A stretch of 64,000 nt of DNA from JAEUIX01 sp046156035. GTDB taxonomy: Bacteria > Planctomycetota > Phycisphaerae > Phycisphaerales > UBA1924. Made by a program: the position numbers and the translations under genes. The notes under the pieces are model-generated. The model searched no databases. It worked only from the letters and a program-made list of their open reading frames with translations, and was not told the DNA's origin. Location of the stretch: the NCBI GenBank assembly GCA_046156035.1, contig JBJXEW010000030.1, forward strand, positions 1-64,000, written 5' to 3'. This document shows, piece after piece, positions 61,865 through 64,000 of the stretch. Position 1 is the first letter of the stretch, and each line of letters opens with the position of its first letter.

Positions 61865-62859
61865 CACGGTGCGCTCCTTGCCAGCGGCTTGTCCAGCGCG
61901 CCGCGGTCCTCGCGTTCGTCCGCCGTGGCCGGTGTCCGCGTAAGCGAGATGCTCAGACGCGTCGCCGCGCCGGCGGTGGAGATACGCGGCTCGGCCATGG
62001 TCCAGCCGGTAGGTGCGTGCAGGTCTTTGAGGAGCGGCGCGGCGTCGCCGGCAACGGAGATAGAGAGTGATGCGCGATCCCCAGCGGCGCTGAGGCCGAG
62101 CAGTTTGGCCTCGGGCCGCAGGGGCCACGCCGCGAGCAGACCGGTGAGTCCGTCGGTCGCGTCGCGCGGCACATCCGCCGCGCGAGCGGTGCGGACGAGC
62201 AGCGTGAGCGACCGTACATCGCGTTCGAGCGCGCCAGGGATGTCGGCGGCGGCGAGCGATGCGGCGCTGAGGCCCGTGTCCCGGGCGAGCGTTTGCAGGG
62301 ATGCGTCTGCCGCGGCTTCGAGGCGCTGCCAGTACCGTTCGCGGCGCTGCAGGCCGGCCGCCACGAGCAGCGAACACACGACGGTGGTCGCGGCCACGAC
62401 CGCGTGCCGTTGGAAGCGGCGCTGGCGCGGAGGTTGCGGCTCCAGCGCACAGACGAGCAGGTTGAGACGCGACGCGAGTGCTTCGCTCTGGGCCTCGCTG
62501 GTGCCGGGAGGCAAGAGGCTCGCGGGCACACTCTCTGGCGTCAGGCGTTCCACGCGCGAGTCCAATGCACGCAGATCGTCGATGGGCGCAGCGCACGCCA
62601 AGAGTGTGCCCGCGCGGCCCGCGTTCGCCACGGGCACGCACACCAGTTGGTAGTTGTCCAGTGGCACGGGACAGAGTTCTTGCATCGCGGGCCGCAGTCC
62701 ATCGGGCAGCAGACCCGTGCGGTGCCAGCCTTGCCCGTCAATCACGGCCCAGAGGAAGCGTTGCGGGTGCCAAGCCAGCATCGGGGCGAGAGCGGCAACA
62801 CCGGCGGACGGGACGTCCGCCCCACCAATGCCCGCGGCATCATGCCCTACGTGGCTCAT
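61864..62859 (-). CDS. GspL/PilN-like protein
   Basis: A 331-residue protein with a cytoplasmic N-terminal half (like the actin-fold of GspL/PilM), one transmembrane helix at about 150-168 (AVVAATTVVCSLLVAAGLQRR) and a periplasmic ferredoxin-like half with ERYWQRLEAAADASLQTL. Residues 12-20 (GGADVPSAG) are encoded by the family-A palindrome at 62803-62821. ATG at 62859 overlaps the previous stop by 4 bases (ATGA). Confidence 0.68.
   Translation of the reverse strand: MSHVGHDAAGIGGADVPSAGVAALAPMLAWHPQRFLWAVIDGQGWHRTGLLPDGLRPAMQELCPVPLDNYQLVCVPVANAGRAGTLLACAAPIDDLRALDSRVERLTPESVPASLLPPGTSEAQSEALASRLNLLVCALEPQPPRQRRFQRHAVVAATTVVCSLLVAAGLQRRERYWQRLEAAADASLQTLARDTGLSAASLAAADIPGALERDVRSLTLLVRTARAADVPRDATDGLTGLLAAWPLRPEAKLLGLSAAGDRASLSISVAGDAAPLLKDLHAPTGWTMAEPRISTAGAATRLSISLTRTPATADEREDRGALDKPLARSAP
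62803..62821. repeat. Palindromic repeat family A, copy 4 (inside the GspL-like gene)
   Basis: GGCGGACGGGACGTCCGCC followed by CCACCAATGC, the same as copy 2 with one change in the flank. It is near the 5' end of the GspL-like gene, in frame, adding GGADVPSA. Confidence 0.88.
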
Positions 62860-63473
62860 CGGGAGGCCTCCGCGATGCCGGGCTTGGCGAGCGTGAGCGT
62901 GGACGCGAGCGAGCCTTCACCGATGGTGAGCGAGGTGGTGCTCACGCGGGCCACGCCCGTGCGCCCGCCCCAGGTGGCCGCGCCGGTGCTTCGGTCGCCG
63001 TCGCGGATCGTCACGATGCGGTCGGCGTCGGGGTCGTAGCAGACCGCCGCGCGGCCGGTGGGTTCGTCGATGATCGCCAGCAGTTGGAGTTTGAGGGGGG
63101 GCGGAGGAGGTGGCGGAGGTGCGGGCTTGGGCGCGGGCGGCGGGGGAGGCGGCGCGACCCAGATTGGGGCGCGGTACGGAGCGAGGTCCATGGCGACCGC
63201 ACGCGGAGAGTTCACACGTGCAAGCGGCTCACTCGATTCGCTCGCCGCCGCGCCGGCCACAACGGCATTGCTGGAACCCAACGGCCAGAAAGTCCACGCC
63301 GCGCACAAGGCGACCGGTACCAAGAGAACGGCATGGCCGACAGATCTGCCGTGCAAGAGAGGTACGCGAACACCCACCCCCCTGCCCCCTCCCTCTGGGA
63401 GGGGGTGTGGGCCGCCGTGGCCCGGAAGCGCGTGGTCGCCGGTCGGCGGGATGAGTTGCACGTTCTCGCTCAC
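62856..63473 (-). CDS. GspC/PilP-like protein
   Basis: A 205-residue bitopic protein: N-terminal tail with a family-B repeat (PHPLPEGGGRGVG) at about 21-33, transmembrane helix (AVLLVPVALCAAWTFWPLG), proline-rich linker (PPPPPPAPKPAPPPPPPPP), and a beta-rich end (LQLLAIIDEPTGRAAVCYDP) as in GspC-HR or PilP domains. GTG at 63473 overlaps the gspE stop (GTGA). Confidence 0.66.
   Translation of the reverse strand: MSENVQLIPPTGDHALPGHGGPHPLPEGGGRGVGVRVPLLHGRSVGHAVLLVPVALCAAWTFWPLGSSNAVVAGAAASESSEPLARVNSPRAVAMDLAPYRAPIWVAPPPPPPAPKPAPPPPPPPPLKLQLLAIIDEPTGRAAVCYDPDADRIVTIRDGDRSTGAATWGGRTGVARVSTTSLTIGEGSLASTLTLAKPGIAEASR
63385..63405. repeat. Palindromic repeat family B, copy 3
   Basis: CCCCTCCCTCTGGGAGGGG with one more C/G pair on each side. 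It is inside the GspC-like gene, in frame, encoding PLPEGGGRG on the minus strand. The 5' flank CCCACCCCCCTG is almost the same as in copy 2. Confidence 0.88.
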
Positions 63474-64000
63474 GACGTGGCCCCCTCTGCCTGTGCCACA
63501 TCAAGCATGGACACATCGATGACGCGCGCGACCTCTTCCATGCTCGTGAGCCCATCGCTCACCACCGCTAGGCCCGCGCGGCGGAGCGAGACCATGCCCG
63601 CCCGCTCGGCCGCGCCCTTGAGCGTGTCTGAGGGAGCGCGATCGACGATGAGTTGGCGTATCCGTTCATCCACCACCAGCAGCTCGAAGATCGCCCGTCT
63701 GCCCTTGAAGCCTGTGTGCAGACAGCCAGGGCAGCCCATCGGGACCAGGTCGGTGGGGCTCGTACGGTTCGCTGCACATTCCGCGTGGAACGTGCGCACC
63801 AATCGCTGGGCGAGGACCGCCGAGAGCGACGATGCCACCAGGAACGGCTCGACACCAAGGTCGAGCAATCGCGCCACGGCGCTGGCCGCGTCGTTGGTGT
63901 GCAGCGTTGACAGCACGAGGTGGCCGGTCAGGCTCGCCTGCACCGCGATGCGGGCCGTGGCCTCGTCGCGGACTTCGCCCACCATGATCACGTCCGGGTC
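63470..64000 (-). CDS. gspE: GspE/PilB-type secretion ATPase (5' part cut off)
   Basis: The C-terminal 176 residues of a hexameric ATPase that powers type II secretion or pilus assembly. Walker B region MVGEVRDEATARIAVQASLTGHLVLSTLHTNDA; the zinc region has GCPGC but only one Cys in the first half (FHAECAANR), and it is short. LLVVDERIRQLIVD follows. The gene begins beyond 64000. First gene in this T2SS/T4P-like operon. Confidence 0.9.
   Translation of the reverse strand, partial: DPDVIMVGEVRDEATARIAVQASLTGHLVLSTLHTNDAASAVARLLDLGVEPFLVASSLSAVLAQRLVRTFHAECAANRTSPTDLVPMGCPGCLHTGFKGRRAIFELLVVDERIRQLIVDRAPSDTLKGAAERAGMVSLRRAGLAVVSDGLTSMEEVARVIDVSMLDVAQAEGATS

Overview
This 64-kb window is very GC-rich chromosomal DNA that most resembles Planctomycetota, probably class Phycisphaerae. 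The reasons are: MJ0042-like and CGYD-type zinc ribbons, secreted proteins with a PEP-CTERM-like tail or a dockerin-like tail, DUF4286, DUF309, DUF255 and GHL10-type genes, LpxA, and a 16S rRNA gene with no 23S beside it. The 16S 3' end keeps a canonical anti-Shine-Dalgarno sequence. Placement is inferred from gene content, not from a tree. The window opens in a run of 20 C inside tilS, which may be a contig-end artefact.

Layout. 1-9 kb (mostly minus): tilS, an agmatinase/arginase, astD, map, hutI, hutG and dnaG, i.e. arginine and histidine catabolism beside housekeeping genes. At 9.2 kb lies tRNA-Ile2(CAU), the substrate of TilS. 9.3-11.6 kb (minus): a yybP-ykoY manganese riboswitch, a TerC/Alx membrane protein and a voltage-gated cation channel, apparently one transcript. 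12-17.8 kb: a PGPGW membrane protein, an FHA-GAF-PP2C phosphatase, astA, a GHL10 glycoside hydrolase and DUF4286. 17.9-26 kb: an ECF sigma / membrane protein / periplasmic coiled-coil operon, then miaB, holB and nth. 26-34 kb: cdsA, a large secreted protein, a repeat-riddled ORF, uppS and purA. 34-44 kb: DUF255, a PEP-CTERM-like protein, and a cell-wall cluster rsmH-LysM-ftsL-ftsI. 44-50 kb: saccharopine dehydrogenase, Skp/OmpH, lipB, lpxA, DUF309, DUF2934 and an acyltransferase. 50-52 kb: a solitary 16S rRNA with its own promoter and terminator. 52-59 kb: a five-gene GT2/LAB_N/unknown/ComF operon, ferredoxin-iscX, DinB, OppC and a VOC protein. 59.5-64 kb: tRNA-Pro, tRNA-Thr and a type II secretion/type IV pilus-like operon with a truncated gspE.

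Two observations stand out. First, the Mn2+ riboswitch appears to control both a TerC-family protein and a voltage-gated channel with a calcium-channel-like TGDDW filter, suggesting a manganese-responsive ion-flux operon. Second, several families of short palindromic repeats sit inside protein-coding genes as in-frame peptide insertions. Tags such as GGADVPSA, LPLGG/PEGGGRG, SPERERG and ASASERSD recur in AstD, DUF255, a GspL-like protein, a GspC-like protein, a lipoprotein leader and a GHL10 leader. This resembles the Rickettsia palindromic elements.
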